This document shows, piece after piece, positions 35,611 through 45,424 of a stretch of 64,000 bases of DNA. How positions within the stretch are numbered: the first letter of the stretch is position 1; each line of letters begins with the position of its first letter. The notes beneath the pieces are model-generated. The model searched no databases and had not been told where the DNA came from. It saw nothing but the letters and a program-made list of their open reading frames with translations. The position numbers were made by a program, and so were the translations under genes. The DNA comes from Clostridium massiliamazoniense (GTDB taxonomy: Bacteria; Bacillota; Clostridia; Clostridiales; Clostridiaceae). Location of the stretch: the NCBI RefSeq assembly GCF_001403635.1, contig NZ_LN879468.1, positions 744,001 through 808,000 of the forward strand, written 5' to 3'.

Positions 35611-35678
35611 GCAATTAGATTTTCCTTGAAATTATTAGAGCTAAAACACTATGTGAATTAGGTTTTAGTTCATAGATT

Positions 35679-36386
35679 TTACTTCCAAATTTCTTTCTGA
35701 AGTTCCTTTACTAGCTCCTTATTCATAGGCTCTACTCCCTCTAGCCTGTATTTCATCCCTAAGCCTTCATATTTATTTACTCCTAATACGTGATAAGGTA
35801 AAAGCTCTATTTTTTCTACATTTTTCATTTTATCTATATTATTTTTTAAATCCATCAAATATTCTTTTGAATCTGTTATTCCTGGAACAACAACTTGTCT
35901 TATCCAAAGTTTTGTATTTGCTTTTTCACAAGCCTTTAAAAATTCTAAAGACTTATTTATATCTCCTCCAACAAGTTCCTTATAATCTTTCTCCTCAATA
36001 TGCTTCACATCAAACATAACTAAATCAACATATTTTAAAATTTCATCATAGTCTCCAAAACCAACCCCTGCTGTATCCAAAGTAGTATGTATATTATTTT
36101 CTTTGCATAGTTTAAGGCATTCTAATAAAAATTCAGGTTGTAAAAGAGGTTCTCCTCCTGAAAAAGTTACTCCCCCACCTGAAGCTTTAAAATAATTTTT
36201 ATACTTTTTTATTTTATCTACAAGGTCACTAGCACTAATTTCTTCTCCTTTTCCACATTCCCAAGTATCAGGGTTATGACAATAAGCACAACGTAATTTA
36301 CATCCTTGAGTAAATACAACAAATCTTATTCCTGGACCATCTACAAGTCCCATAGTTTCAACTGAATGAATTCTACCTTTAACCAT
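35679..36386 (-). CDS. pflA: Pyruvate formate-lyase activating enzyme
   Basis: Radical SAM enzyme that puts the glycyl radical on PflB. CKLRCAYCHNPDTW carries the Cys-X3-Cys-X2-Cys cluster motif near residue 30; GGGVTFSGGEPLLQPEF is the SAM-binding GGE motif. 235 residues from the chosen start MVKGRIHSVE, behind GGAGGGG. It follows pflB on the same strand with a perfect hairpin between, so it is probably expressed at a lower level. Oxygen-sensitive, cytoplasmic, needs flavodoxin or ferredoxin as electron source. Confidence 0.95.
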   Translation of the reverse strand: MVKGRIHSVETMGLVDGPGIRFVVFTQGCKLRCAYCHNPDTWECGKGEEISASDLVDKIKKYKNYFKASGGGVTFSGGEPLLQPEFLLECLKLCKENNIHTTLDTAGVGFGDYDEILKYVDLVMFDVKHIEEKDYKELVGGDINKSLEFLKACEKANTKLWIRQVVVPGITDSKEYLMDLKNNIDKMKNVEKIELLPYHVLGVNKYEGLGMKYRLEGVEPMNKELVKELQKEIWK

Positions 36387-36410
36387 AATTTCCCCTCCAT
36401 ATTTAAAAGG

Positions 36411-36439
36411 GGGTTGTATCAAAACTTTTGATACAACCC
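36411..36439 (-). terminator. Hairpin between pflB and pflA
   Basis: Fourteen-base perfect arms GGGTTGTATCAAAA / TTTTGATACAACCC with a single C loop base, then CCCTTTTAAAT on the minus strand. It probably reduces read-through into pflA. Confidence 0.7.
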
Positions 36440-36493
36440 TCCTAACATTATTTATTCACTTTATATTTAATTTTATAATATCCAATTAAAATA

Positions 36494-38719
36494 TTAAATA
36501 CTTCCGTGGAATGTTCTACTTATTACTTCTTGTTGTTGCTTTCTAGTTAATCTAGTAAAGTTAACAGCATATCCAGATACCCTTATAGTTAAGCTTGGAT
36601 ACTTCTCTGGATTTTCCATAGCATCTATTAATGTTTCTCTATTGAATACATTAACGTTTAGGTGGTGTGCTCCTTGAGCAAAGTAACCATCTAATAATCC
36701 TACTAAGTTTGTTATTCTTCCTTCTTCATCTTTTCCTAATGCATCTGGAACAATTGAGAATGTATTTGATACACCATCTTCACAAACTTCATGGTATGGT
36801 ATTTTAGCTACTGAGTTAAGACTTGCTAAGGCTCCACTTGCATCTCTTCCATGCATTGGGTTAGCTCCTGGTGCAAATGCTTCTCCAGCTTTTCTTCCAT
36901 CTGGAGTAGATCCTGTTTTCTTACCATAAACTACGTTTGAAGTTATAGTTAATATTGATAATGTGTGCTTAGCACCTCTGTATAATGGATGTTTCTTAAG
37001 ATCTTTTGAGAATCTTGTAACAACTTCTACAGCTAAATCATCAACTCTATCATCATCATTTCCGTATTTAGGGAATTCACCTTCTATTTCAAAATCTACA
37101 GCTATTCCATTTTCTCTTATTGGCTTAACTTTAGCATATTTAATTGCACTTAATGAGTCAGCTACAACTGAAAGACCAGCTATACCAAAGGCCATTAATC
37201 TTTCTACCTTTGTATCATGAAGTGCCATTTGTCCAGCTTCATAAGCATATCTATCATGCATACAGTGAATTACATTCATTGTATCAACATATATTTTAGC
37301 TACTTTATCTAAAACTTTCATATAGTTTTCTTTTACTTTATTAAAGTCTAATACTTCGTCAGTTATTGGTTCTATACCTTCAATAACTTTCTTTCCTGAT
37401 TTTTCATCTATACCACCATTAATAGTGTATAATAACGCTTTAGCAAGGTTAGCTCTAGCTCCAAAGAATTGCATTTGTTTACCAACATTCATAGCTGATA
37501 CACAACAAGCTATAGCATAGTCATCGCTGTACATTGGTCTCATAACTTCATCATTTTCATATTGAATTGAATCAGTTTTTATTGATACTTCAGCACAGAA
37601 TTTCTTAAATCCTTCTGGTAATCTATCTGACCATAATACAGTTAAGTTTGGTTCTGGAGCTGGTCCAAGGTTTATTAATGTATGAAGATATCTAAATGAG
37701 TTCTTAGTTACTAAAGATTTACCATTTATACCCATACCACCAATTGACTCAGTTACCCAAGTAGGATCTCCAGCAAATAAATCATTATATTCAGGAGTTC
37801 TTAAATGTCTTACAAGTCTTAACTTGATTATTAATTGATCTATCATTTCTTGAGCTTCAGCTTCAGTAATTATACCTCTTTCTAAATCTCTTTCAATATA
37901 TATATCTAAGAATGTTGAAGTTCTTCCAAGTGACATTGCAGCACCATTATTTTCTTTTATTGCTGCTAAGTATCCTAAATATACAGCTTGTACAGCATCC
38001 TTAGCTGTTTCAGCTGGATTACTTAAATCAACTCCATACTTAAGTCCCATTGATTTAATAGCTTGAAGTGCTCTTATTTGTTCACTAACTTCTTCTCTTG
38101 ATTTAATTAACTCTTCTAGCATATCACCTTTTAAGTTATCTAAATCTTTTTTCTTTTCTTCTATTAAGAAATCTATTCCATATAAAGCAACTCTTCTATA
38201 GTCACCTATTATTCTTCCTCTACCATATGCATCTGGAAGTCCTGTTAAAAGACCTGCTGATCTTGCTGCTCTTGTTTCCTTTGTATAAGCATCAAATACC
38301 CCTTGGTTATGAGTTTTTCTATATTCATTAAAGTGAGCTTTTATTTCTGAATCTAATTCATATCCATATGCTTCTAGTGAACTTTCAACCATTCTCATTC
38401 CACCATATGGATTTACAATTCTTTTAAGTGGTGCATCTGTTTGAAGACCTACAATAACTTCATTGTCTTTATCAATGTATCCAGCTTCATAGTTATCAAT
38501 TCCTGATACTCTATCTGTAGCTACATCTATTATTCCTTTTTTGATTTCTTCAACTATTAATGCTTTTGCCTTTTCCCAAACTTTATCTGTTTTTTCAGTT
38601 GTCCCTACTAAGAAATTTTTGTCCCCAGTATATTCTTTGTAGTTTTTTTGTATAAAGTTTCTTACGTCTATTCCTTCTGTCCATGAACCAGTATTAAAAC
38701 CTTCCCATTGCTTGTACAT
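36494..38719 (-). CDS. pflB: Formate C-acetyltransferase (pyruvate formate-lyase)
   Basis: Glycyl radical enzyme converting pyruvate and CoA to acetyl-CoA and formate, a main fermentation step. 741 residues: the catalytic Cys pair in [14 protein letters not shown] (around residue 405) and the glycyl radical loop [18 protein letters not shown] close to the C-terminus, the Gly being in VSGY. AAAGGAGG precedes the ATG. Translated with pflA from one transcript, with an intercistronic hairpin. Upstream is a 500-base AT-rich gap with the promoter. Confidence 0.97.
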   Translation of the reverse strand: MYKQWEGFNTGSWTEGIDVRNFIQKNYKEYTGDKNFLVGTTEKTDKVWEKAKALIVEEIKKGIIDVATDRVSGIDNYEAGYIDKDNEVIVGLQTDAPLKRIVNPYGGMRMVESSLEAYGYELDSEIKAHFNEYRKTHNQGVFDAYTKETRAARSAGLLTGLPDAYGRGRIIGDYRRVALYGIDFLIEEKKKDLDNLKGDMLEELIKSREEVSEQIRALQAIKSMGLKYGVDLSNPAETAKDAVQAVYLGYLAAIKENNGAAMSLGRTSTFLDIYIERDLERGIITEAEAQEMIDQLIIKLRLVRHLRTPEYNDLFAGDPTWVTESIGGMGINGKSLVTKNSFRYLHTLINLGPAPEPNLTVLWSDRLPEGFKKFCAEVSIKTDSIQYENDEVMRPMYSDDYAIACCVSAMNVGKQMQFFGARANLAKALLYTINGGIDEKSGKKVIEGIEPITDEVLDFNKVKENYMKVLDKVAKIYVDTMNVIHCMHDRYAYEAGQMALHDTKVERLMAFGIAGLSVVADSLSAIKYAKVKPIRENGIAVDFEIEGEFPKYGNDDDRVDDLAVEVVTRFSKDLKKHPLYRGAKHTLSILTITSNVVYGKKTGSTPDGRKAGEAFAPGANPMHGRDASGALASLNSVAKIPYHEVCEDGVSNTFSIVPDALGKDEEGRITNLVGLLDGYFAQGAHHLNVNVFNRETLIDAMENPEKYPSLTIRVSGYAVNFTRLTRKQQQEVISRTFHGSI

Positions 38720-39085
38720 AGCTAAAAGCCTCCTTTAATTTAAGAAAATTTATAAAATTAATTGTCAATTATTATCAATTAATTAATATTCTTAATTAAT
38801 TTGAATTATTATTTAATTTCACTTTATCATTTAAATTATCTATTGTAAATATAGTGAACAAAATTCTTACTTTTTATTAACAATTAATTCTTATTTATTA
38901 TTTTTTATTAATATTTTAATATTTTCTTTATATTTTATTGATTTATTAATTATAACATATTTTTGGTTATCTTTTACTTTTCTGAAAATTTAAACTTTTT
39001 CCTTTTTAACTTTATAGATTTTTTTAAAACTTATATTTTTAAAATAAAAAATTATATTATGAAAAGTAATATAATAATAAAAAAA
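38720..39085. other. AT-rich upstream region of pflB
   Basis: No gene. Over 80 percent A+T by eye. On the minus strand TTTACA lies 17 bases before TAAAGT as one candidate promoter at about 38830-38860. I looked for a Rex or FNR-type palindrome and found only partial half-sites. Confidence 0.35.
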
Positions 39086-39217
39086 AGGACTGTATCAAAT
39101 CAGCATCTTAATTTATGTTGCTTTTATAAATGTGTTTTTTCATCTGCCGAGATAGCTATATAAAAGTAAAAATATTGAGGATGTATCTGTAATTTGATAC
39201 ATCCTCAATATTTTTAC
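39086..39217 (+). repeat. Dispersed terminator-linked repeat, copy 3 (without MITE core)
   Basis: AATCAGCATCTTAATTTATG, CATCTGCCGAGATAGCTATA (39141-39160) and the AGGATGTATC hairpin in the same order as copies at 3837 and 50598. At TAGCTA (39153-39158) it continues directly to TATAAAAGTAAAAATATTGAGG without the palindromic core. Confidence 0.75.
39171..39217 (-). terminator. pyr operon terminator (repeat-type hairpin)
   Basis: AAATATTGAGGATGTATC / GATACATCCTCAATATTT arms around TGTAATTT, T-rich beyond on the plus strand, 10 bases after the pyrE stop. Confidence 0.8.
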
Positions 39218-39227
39218 TTTATATTTT

Positions 39228-39794
39228 TTATTTTATATTTCTGCTACCTGGTTTTATATATGGAATTCCTTCTTTACATAAAGGACAATTTTCAGGTTCA
39301 TAACTTTCTATTTCTAGTTTAACTGAACTATACATAGGATAATCTGTTACCTTTGATGTAGTTCTATCAACTATACATATTACAGCTACAACTATTCCAC
39401 CTTGTTTTTCTATTACTCTTGCTGCTTCCTTAAAGCTTTTACCAGTTGTTACAACATCTTCAGTTATTATAACTCTTTGACCTTTTTCGATTGTAAATCC
39501 TCTTCTTAAAGTCATTTCTCCATTTTCTCTTTCAGTGAATATTGCTGGTTTTCCAAGTTGTCTTCCAAGCTCATAAGCAACAACAACTCCTCCCATAGCT
39601 GGTCCAACAACTAAGTCACATTCTATATTATCTTTTTCAAGCTTTTCCTTAACAATACTTAAAACCTTTTCTGCTTTATCTGGATGTTGTAATAGCTTAG
39701 CACATTGACAATATCTATTTGAATGTCTCCCTGATGATAATAAGAAATGTCCTTCTAATAATGCTCCTACTTCTTTTAATGTTTCAACTACCAT
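39228..39794 (-). CDS. pyrE: Orotate phosphoribosyltransferase
   Basis: Transfers ribose-5-phosphate from PRPP to orotate, giving OMP. 188 residues from the ATG at 39792-39794 (GGAGG eight bases upstream; an in-frame TTG overlaps it). The PRPP loop is [17 protein letters not shown], and [20 protein letters not shown] with [15 protein letters not shown] binds pyrophosphate and orotate. It ends the pyr operon, 95 bases after pyrD, and is followed by a terminator in the dispersed repeat. Confidence 0.95.
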   Translation of the reverse strand: MVVETLKEVGALLEGHFLLSSGRHSNRYCQCAKLLQHPDKAEKVLSIVKEKLEKDNIECDLVVGPAMGGVVVAYELGRQLGKPAIFTERENGEMTLRRGFTIEKGQRVIITEDVVTTGKSFKEAARVIEKQGGIVVAVICIVDRTTSKVTDYPMYSSVKLEIESYEPENCPLCKEGIPYIKPGSRNIK

Positions 39795-39889
39795 ATTAAA
39801 TTCCTCCAACTATCTATATATATTTTTTACTTTATTTATTTTTTTACTATATAAAAATTTAATCCTGTACTTTTACTTTTAACTAATTT

Positions 39890-40789
39890 TTAATTTATGC
39901 ACCCTACAATTTCATTAATATTCTTAATTCCTTCTCTTCTGCAGAATTCTTCCATCCCCTCTATAATTTCGATTCCTGCTCTTGGATTAAGAAAATTCAC
40001 TGTTCCAATTTGAATTGCTGAAGCTCCTACCATCATAAACTCTATAGCATCTTCAGCTGTCATTATTCCTCCAAGTCCTATAACTGGTACATCTACCACC
40101 CTTGAAACTTCATGTACCATTCTAAGGGCTATAGGCTTTATTGCTGGCCCTGAAAGTCCCGCAAACTTGTTATTGAATATTATGTCCCTTTTATTTATAT
40201 CCACTGCCATAGCTTTGAAAGTATTCACAAGTGAAAGGGAATCTGCTCCTCCCTCTACACATTTAACCGCCATATCACATATATTTTCAGCATTTGGAGA
40301 TAATTTAACCATAAGTTTTTTATTGGTTAATGCTCTAACTTTGCTAACAATATCCTTTGCTACTTCACCTTTTATTCCGAAGGCCATTCCTCCTGCTTTA
40401 ACATTAGGACAAGATATATTTAATTCTATAATATCTATATCTGTATCATTTAACTTAACTATAGCTTTTTCATAATCTTCTATAGTTCCTCCTCCTAAGT
40501 TAGCAATTACATTAGTCCCTAATGACTTCATTCTAGGCAATTCATTTTTTATGAAAGCATCCACCCCTGGATTTTGAAGTCCTACAGAATTCATTATTCC
40601 TTCTGCTGTTTCATATATTCTTATACCATCATTACCTGCTTTTTCATTTAATGTTAAGCCTTTAGAACTTATTCCACCTAATACTCCAACATCATAAAAG
40701 TTATTATATTCTGCACCAAAACCAAATGTCCCTGATGCCGCAATTACTGGATTTTTAAAATCTACACCGTTTATATTGACCTTTAACAT
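39890..40789 (-). CDS. pyrD: Dihydroorotate dehydrogenase B, catalytic subunit
   Basis: Class 1B DHODH catalytic subunit with FMN: oxidises dihydroorotate to orotate, passing electrons through PyrK to NAD+. 299 residues; N-terminal [16 protein letters not shown], active-site Cys loop [15 protein letters not shown], and FMN phosphate site [27 protein letters not shown]. It starts 12 bases after pyrK, and the adjacent PyrK identifies it as the 1B type. Confidence 0.96.
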   Translation of the reverse strand: MLKVNINGVDFKNPVIAASGTFGFGAEYNNFYDVGVLGGISSKGLTLNEKAGNDGIRIYETAEGIMNSVGLQNPGVDAFIKNELPRMKSLGTNVIANLGGGTIEDYEKAIVKLNDTDIDIIELNISCPNVKAGGMAFGIKGEVAKDIVSKVRALTNKKLMVKLSPNAENICDMAVKCVEGGADSLSLVNTFKAMAVDINKRDIIFNNKFAGLSGPAIKPIALRMVHEVSRVVDVPVIGLGGIMTAEDAIEFMMVGASAIQIGTVNFLNPRAGIEIIEGMEEFCRREGIKNINEIVGCIN

Positions 40790-40801
40790 AAAATCTCACT
40801 C

Positions 40802-41539
40802 CTAAAACTCAACATCTAATCCATTAAATACTGGACCATCTTTACAAGTTCTCTTATTTCCTTCTTTAGTTTTACAAGTACATACAAGACATGCTCCTAC
40901 TCCACAAGCCATGTGTTTTTCCATAGAAACATAAACATTAACATTGTTTTCCTTGCATATTTCTACTACCTTCTTCATCATAACTTCTGGTCCACAACAC
41001 AGCACTGTATCATAGTTCTTTATATTCTCTAAAAGAGGTTCTGTTATAAATCCTTTATATCCTACCTTACCTGTATTAGTACTTACAATTGCTTTATCCA
41101 CATAAGCTTCAATTTCATTTACTAAGTAAACTTCATCTCTAAATCCTCCATAGAAATCAATTTTACTTTTCTTTTCCTTATTTAAAGCTTTTGCTAATTC
41201 AAGCATTGGGGCTACACCTATGCCACCGCCAACTAGAGCTACTTTTCCGTAATCTTGCTCTAAAGAAAATCCATTTCCTAATGGTCCTATAATTTTTATA
41301 TTCTCTCCCTCTTTAAGGTTTGAAAATTCATTTGTACCCTTTCCAACTACAGCATAAAGGAATCTTACTACGTCATTGTCCACTTCACAAACACTTATAG
41401 GTCTTCCTAAAAAGCTTTTTTCTCCTTTAAGCATATAAAATTGCCCTGGCTTTATTCCTTTTTTATGTTTAAGTTTCATAGAGTAAATTCCCTTTGAAAC
41501 CTCTATATTTTCAATTATTTTGCTAGTAATATATTCCAT
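40802..41539 (-). CDS. pyrK: Dihydroorotate dehydrogenase B, electron transfer subunit
   Basis: FAD and [2Fe-2S] protein carrying electrons from PyrD to NAD+. 245 residues: GQFYMLKGEKSFLGRPISV for the FAD, GGGIGVAPMLELAKAL for the nucleotide, and the cluster Cys in ACGVGACLVCTCKT plus RTCKDGP near the end. 18 bases downstream of pyrF and 12 upstream of pyrD. Confidence 0.96.
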   Translation of the reverse strand: MEYITSKIIENIEVSKGIYSMKLKHKKGIKPGQFYMLKGEKSFLGRPISVCEVDNDVVRFLYAVVGKGTNEFSNLKEGENIKIIGPLGNGFSLEQDYGKVALVGGGIGVAPMLELAKALNKEKKSKIDFYGGFRDEVYLVNEIEAYVDKAIVSTNTGKVGYKGFITEPLLENIKNYDTVLCCGPEVMMKKVVEICKENNVNVYVSMEKHMACGVGACLVCTCKTKEGNKRTCKDGPVFNGLDVEF

Positions 41540-41557
41540 AATAAATATTCCCCTTTG

Positions 41558-42430
41558 CTATTTTAAATTATTTACTGCTAATGCTATTTCATCTCTCATT
41601 CTTATAGCTTCTTTTCTAGCACATTTAGCAAAGTTCTCTTCATCCCCTTGCTCCTTATAAGCAAGTAATATTTTTCTTGAAGAATTTACAACTCCTCCAT
41701 TACCATCATTTAAATACATAGCAACATCTTCAGCTTTTCCGCCCTGTGCTCCATATCCTGGTATTAAGAAAAACATAGAACTTAAATCTTTTCTTATTTT
41801 TATAGCTTCTTCTACATGGGTACATCCTATTACTCCACCTATAGGACTATATCCACATTCTCCCTTAATACCTTCTCCCATTTCTCTCAATTTTTCTCCA
41901 ACTATATCGTAAACTCTTTTTCCTGAAGTTGTTTCAATGTATTCTATATCTTCTGCACCTTTATTAGATGTTCTTACTAATGAGAACACTCCCTTTTTAC
42001 CACTCTCTAAGTACGGTAAATATGGCTCTATGCTATCCATTCCCATATATGGACTTAAGGTTATAAAATCAGCTTCAAAATCTCCTTCAAAGTGAGCCTT
42101 AGCGTACATAGTTGCTGTTGCTGCTATATCTCCTCTTTTTATATCTGCTATACTTATAGCTCCTTTTTCTTTTATATACTTTAAAGTTCTTGAATACGCC
42201 TTTAATCCTTCTAATCCTAGAGCTTCATAATAAGCTATTTGTACTTTATAACAAGCTACAACATCTAAAGTTTCATCTATAATTTTCTTATTAAAATTAA
42301 ATAATCTATCTTCATTGTTAGTAAATTTAGCTTTAAATTCTTCTGGTATATAAGTAAGACTTGTATCAAGACCTAAACATACAACTCCATTTTCTTTTAC
42401 TTTTTCATATAATTTATCTATTATTACCAT
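41558..42430 (-). CDS. pyrF: Orotidine 5'-phosphate decarboxylase (type 2)
   Basis: Decarboxylates OMP to UMP. The longer type 2 form, 290 residues: VCLGLDTSL near the N-terminus, catalytic SIADIKRGDIAATATMYA, and GVIGCTHVEEA and FFLIPGYGAQGG for phosphate binding. The start codon follows the pyrC stop by one base, so the two are translationally coupled. GGGGAG precedes the ATG. Confidence 0.95.
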   Translation of the reverse strand: MVIIDKLYEKVKENGVVCLGLDTSLTYIPEEFKAKFTNNEDRLFNFNKKIIDETLDVVACYKVQIAYYEALGLEGLKAYSRTLKYIKEKGAISIADIKRGDIAATATMYAKAHFEGDFEADFITLSPYMGMDSIEPYLPYLESGKKGVFSLVRTSNKGAEDIEYIETTSGKRVYDIVGEKLREMGEGIKGECGYSPIGGVIGCTHVEEAIKIRKDLSSMFFLIPGYGAQGGKAEDVAMYLNDGNGGVVNSSRKILLAYKEQGDEENFAKCARKEAIRMRDEIALAVNNLK

Positions 42431-42431
42431 T

Positions 42432-43661
42432 TTAAAACTCCCCTTTATATACTACTTTACCTTGTTTAACTGTTAATACTACATCTCCACTGAGCTCTTT
42501 ACCTTCAAAGGGAGTATTTTTACTTTTTGATTTCAAGTTTCTTCTGTCTACTATAAAGTGTTTATTTAAGTCTAATAATACTACATCCCCATCATATCCT
42601 GGTTGTATCTGCCCTTTATTTAGTCCTAGTATTTCAGCAGGTTTTCCACTCATTAGGCTACTAAGTTTTGATAAACTTATTCCTCTTTCTTTAACTAACT
42701 TTGTATAGCAAATTGAGAATGCAAGCTCTATTCCAATCATTCCCGGAGCCCCATTTTTCTTATCTTCATCACTATGTGGTGCGTGATCTGTTCCTATACA
42801 ATCTACATAACCAAGATTTATAGCTTTTATTAAAAAATCTACATCTTCCTTTTTTCTAATAGGTGGATTAACTCTATAATTACTTATAGTATCATCTAAA
42901 AATATATGGTGTGGAGTTACTTCACAAGTAATATTAGCTCCATCATTTTTTCCTTCTATAATGTATTTCATAGCTTCTCTTGTACTAACATGTGCCATAT
43001 GAAGTCTTGCTCCTGTGTGCTTTGCAAGTTCTATATCTCTCCATGTCATTACATTTTCAGCAAGTCTCATATCAACTTTTGAAAAGTTTTTATCTTCAGC
43101 ATGAGACATTATAATCCAGTTATTTTTCTTAGCTATTTCCATAGCTTCATATATAACCTTAGAATTATCTACACCTTTTCCATCATCTGTTATAGCTTTT
43201 ATATAATCTAAACCTTCAAATTCTTTTAAATGGCTTAAGGTTTTTCCATCTAAATTTTCTGTTATAGTAGGACATTGATAAACATCTACTAAGCCTACCT
43301 CTTCTCCTTTTTTTCTTATACTATCTATAATTTCTTTACTACTTGCAGTTGGATAAGTGTTCCCCATAAGAGTTACTGTGGTATATCCTCCTCTTACAGC
43401 AGCCTTTGAACCTGTTTCTATATCTTCCTTATAAGTAAATCCCGGATCTCTAAAATGTGCATGAGTATCTACAAAAGCTGGCATAAGAACCATTCCTTTA
43501 CCATCTATTATTTCTACTCCCTTTCCAAAATTATTTCTTATTTTATCTATAGTTCCTAAAGCTCTTCCTATGTCTTTTATCTTTCCGTTTTCTATATAAA
43601 CATCACCATAAAAATTATGACTTGAATCAATAATTTGAACATTTTTAATTAACAAATCCAT
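42432..43661 (-). CDS. pyrC: Dihydroorotase
   Basis: Zinc amidohydrolase closing carbamoyl-aspartate to dihydroorotate. 409 residues, type I: metal ligands DTHAHFRDPGFTYKED (about residue 64), the His region MAHVSTREAM, and GTDHAPHSDEDK with the catalytic Asp. Behind GGGTGG, 15 bases after the PyrI-like gene. All metal ligands appear intact, so it should be active without a partner. Confidence 0.95.
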   Translation of the reverse strand: MDLLIKNVQIIDSSHNFYGDVYIENGKIKDIGRALGTIDKIRNNFGKGVEIIDGKGMVLMPAFVDTHAHFRDPGFTYKEDIETGSKAAVRGGYTTVTLMGNTYPTASSKEIIDSIRKKGEEVGLVDVYQCPTITENLDGKTLSHLKEFEGLDYIKAITDDGKGVDNSKVIYEAMEIAKKNNWIIMSHAEDKNFSKVDMRLAENVMTWRDIELAKHTGARLHMAHVSTREAMKYIIEGKNDGANITCEVTPHHIFLDDTISNYRVNPPIRKKEDVDFLIKAINLGYVDCIGTDHAPHSDEDKKNGAPGMIGIELAFSICYTKLVKERGISLSKLSSLMSGKPAEILGLNKGQIQPGYDGDVVLLDLNKHFIVDRRNLKSKSKNTPFEGKELSGDVVLTVKQGKVVYKGEF

Positions 43662-43676
43662 ACTTAATCCACCCTT

Positions 43677-43838
43677 TTACTTCACTTTATTTTCTGCACT
43701 GCAAAATTCACATAAATATACGTCATTTTTCCCTTCTACGTGCTTAAATATTGGTTTTGCATAACTCTCGTGATTTGTTATACATTTAGGGTTTATACAT
43801 TTAACTGTTCTTCCTTGAAATTTTCTTTTACTTTCCAT
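43677..43838 (-). CDS. pyrI: Stand-alone PyrI zinc-binding domain, 53 aa
   Basis: Found by translating the pyrB-pyrC gap. The 53 residues match only the C-terminal zinc domain of aspartate carbamoyltransferase regulatory chain: VKCINPKCITNHES and VYLCEFCSAENK. The four Cys (14, 19, 43, 46) have spacing X4, X23, X2, exactly that of E. coli PyrI (109, 114, 138, 141). The N-terminal nucleotide-binding domain is absent, so allosteric CTP/ATP control is not expected. The gene is deliberate rather than broken: ATG seven bases after GGAGG, one base after the pyrB stop. Probably binds PyrB trimers and holds them together. Symbol given for homology only. Confidence 0.82.
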   Translation of the reverse strand: MESKRKFQGRTVKCINPKCITNHESYAKPIFKHVEGKNDVYLCEFCSAENKVK

Positions 43839-43839
43839 A

Positions 43840-44757
43840 TTAAATTACCTCCAACATCTTAGCTATTAATGCCATTCTTACATACATTCCAAATTTTGCT
43901 TGCTTAAAGTACTTCGCTCTACTATCCTCATCTACTTCATAGCTTATTTCATTTACTCTTGGTAATGGATGCATCACTATAAGATTTTCATCAGCTAATT
44001 TCATCTTTTCTTCATCTAGAATATATATGCCTTTTAATCTTTCATAGGTATTTAAATCTTCAAATCTTTCTCTTTGAATTCGAGTCATGTATAAAATATT
44101 AGCTTCTTTTATTCCATCCTCAAGACTTGTTATTTCTTTATATTCTATATTGTTTTTATCTAAGACTTCAGTTTTAATATAACTTGGTAATTTTAATTCT
44201 TCTGGAGAGATTAAAATAAATTTATTATTTTCATATCTTGAAAGTGCTTTAATTAAGGAATGCACTGTTCTTCCATATTTTAAGTCTCCACAAAGTGCTA
44301 TGGTATTTCCACTTAAAGTTCCCTTATATTTTCTTATAGTAACTAAATCTGTTAAAGTTTGAGTTGGATGTTGATGCCCTCCATCTCCAGCATTTATTAT
44401 TGGAATTTCTGAATATATTGAGGCAAGCTTAGCCGCTCCCTCTAAAGGATGTCTCATTGCTATTATATCTGCATAGCAATTAACTGTTTGAATTGTATCT
44501 CTTAAAGATTCACCCTTTGATACTGAACTTGCTCCTGGTTCTGAAAAACCAATAACTTGTCCGCCAAGTCTTAGCATAGCAGCTTCAAAAGATAATCTTG
44601 TTCTTGTACTAGGCTCGTAAAATAATGTACCTAGTATTTTACCTTTACATAGATCTGCATAATCCTTTGGATTATCTATTATTTGATTTGTTAAATTAAA
44701 AATATCCTCTAACTCTTCTAGAGTTAAATCCTGTGGTTCAATTAAATTTCTGTTCAT
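43840..44757 (-). CDS. pyrB: Aspartate carbamoyltransferase catalytic chain
   Basis: Condenses carbamoyl phosphate with aspartate, the committed pyrimidine step. 305 residues from the ATG at 44755-44757, behind AAGGAG (upstream in-frame starts overlap it). Carbamoyl phosphate site [15 protein letters not shown], then [19 protein letters not shown], and [10 protein letters not shown]. First gene of the pyr operon; the leader carries a PyrR-type loop and a terminator. The small zinc-domain gene follows one base on. Confidence 0.96.
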   Translation of the reverse strand: MNRNLIEPQDLTLEELEDIFNLTNQIIDNPKDYADLCKGKILGTLFYEPSTRTRLSFEAAMLRLGGQVIGFSEPGASSVSKGESLRDTIQTVNCYADIIAMRHPLEGAAKLASIYSEIPIINAGDGGHQHPTQTLTDLVTIRKYKGTLSGNTIALCGDLKYGRTVHSLIKALSRYENNKFILISPEELKLPSYIKTEVLDKNNIEYKEITSLEDGIKEANILYMTRIQRERFEDLNTYERLKGIYILDEEKMKLADENLIVMHPLPRVNEISYEVDEDSRAKYFKQAKFGMYVRMALIAKMLEVI

Positions 44758-44822
44758 TATTTCACTCCTTTTTAACCTCACTGTGTTAAATTTAAAGAAG
44801 CCTAAGCTATAATTAGATTTAT

Positions 44823-44854
44823 AAAAAAAGTCTTCCTTTTTTATAAGGAAGACT
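44823..44854 (-). terminator. pyr operon attenuator terminator
   Basis: AGTCTTCCTT / AAGGAAGACT arms around ATAAAA, then TTTTTTT on the minus strand. It lies 66 bases before pyrB, in the leader. Confidence 0.85.
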
Positions 44855-44904
44855 AAAATACTCTAATTAAAATAAGATAAACAAATATTATCTAATATAT
44901 AACT

Positions 44905-44940
44905 TCCTTATTGACCTCTCTGGATCAAATTAAAGGTTTC
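44905..44940 (-). promoter_or_regulatory. PyrR-type RNA binding loop in the pyr leader
   Basis: On the minus strand GATCCAGAGAGGTC (44912-44925) matches the PyrR loop consensus UCCNGNGAGGYU, closed by CCTT/AAGG and flanking A-T pairs. UMP-bound PyrR should stabilise this hairpin and allow the terminator at 44823-44854 to form. pyrR is not in the window. Confidence 0.85.
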
Positions 44941-44953
44941 TTAAATTGACTTA

Positions 44954-44982
44954 ATTCTATCATTTCATTTAGAAAGTGTCAA
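44954..44982 (-). promoter_or_regulatory. pyr operon promoter
   Basis: TTGACA (44977-44982) and TAGAAT (44954-44959) on the minus strand with a 17-base spacer, just before the leader. Confidence 0.85.
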
Positions 44983-45113
44983 TAAAAAAATAAATTTAAT
45001 CTAATATATTAAACTTCTATTTATTATTCTCTATGATTTTTAGAACTTAAATATACCTCTATACAAGAAATTAATATATATTGAACTAAAGTAAAATTCA
45101 GCTTTAAAGCAAT

Positions 45114-45207
45114 AAAAAAAGATTAGAAATGCCAATTTCTAATCCTAAAATTCAAAATTTTATAAAGCTTTAGATTTCAAAGACTTGCTTCTACTTTCCT
45201 TAGCTCT
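45114..45207 (-). ncRNA. Tandem small RNA gene, copy 1 (about 94 nt)
   Basis: Minus-strand promoter TTGAAT (45236-45241), 16-base spacer, TATAAT (45214-45219) with TG in the extended -10. Terminator GATTAGAAA / TTTCTAATC around TTGGCA (45121-45144), then TTTTTTT. Between them there is no reading frame; the RNA starts with purine-rich GAGCTAAGGAAAGTAGAAGC and has a hairpin AAG-T-CTTT / AAAG-CTT. Ends are predicted, not measured. Confidence 0.7.
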
Positions 45208-45330
45208 GATTATATTATAACACATAGAAATCTTGATTCAATGCACACTTTATGGTAACTAAACTAATAGATTCCTTAGTGCTTTAAATTTAAATAAAGA
45301 CTTTTTTTAAAACAACAAAGCCTAAAAATA

Positions 45331-45424
45331 AAAAAAGACTAGAAACGCCAATTTCTAATCCTAAAAGCAAAAAGTTTTATAAAGCTTTAGATTTCAAAGA
45401 CTTGCTTCTACTTTCCTTAGCTCT
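45331..45424 (-). ncRNA. Tandem small RNA gene, copy 2 (about 94 nt)
   Basis: Same layout as copy 1: TTGAAT (45453-45458), 16-base spacer, TATAAT (45431-45436) with TG extended -10, terminator at 45337-45360 and a T-run to 45331. In the terminator stem one base differs from copy 1 but pairing is kept as a U-G wobble, and the loop is TTGGCG. The mid-RNA hairpin and the purine-rich 5' end are identical to copy 1. Confidence 0.7.

Noticed and set aside
38820-38900. Rex-binding site before pflB
   Set aside because: TTGTTC and TTTACAA half-sites are present but the spacing does not give the 18-bp Rex palindrome.
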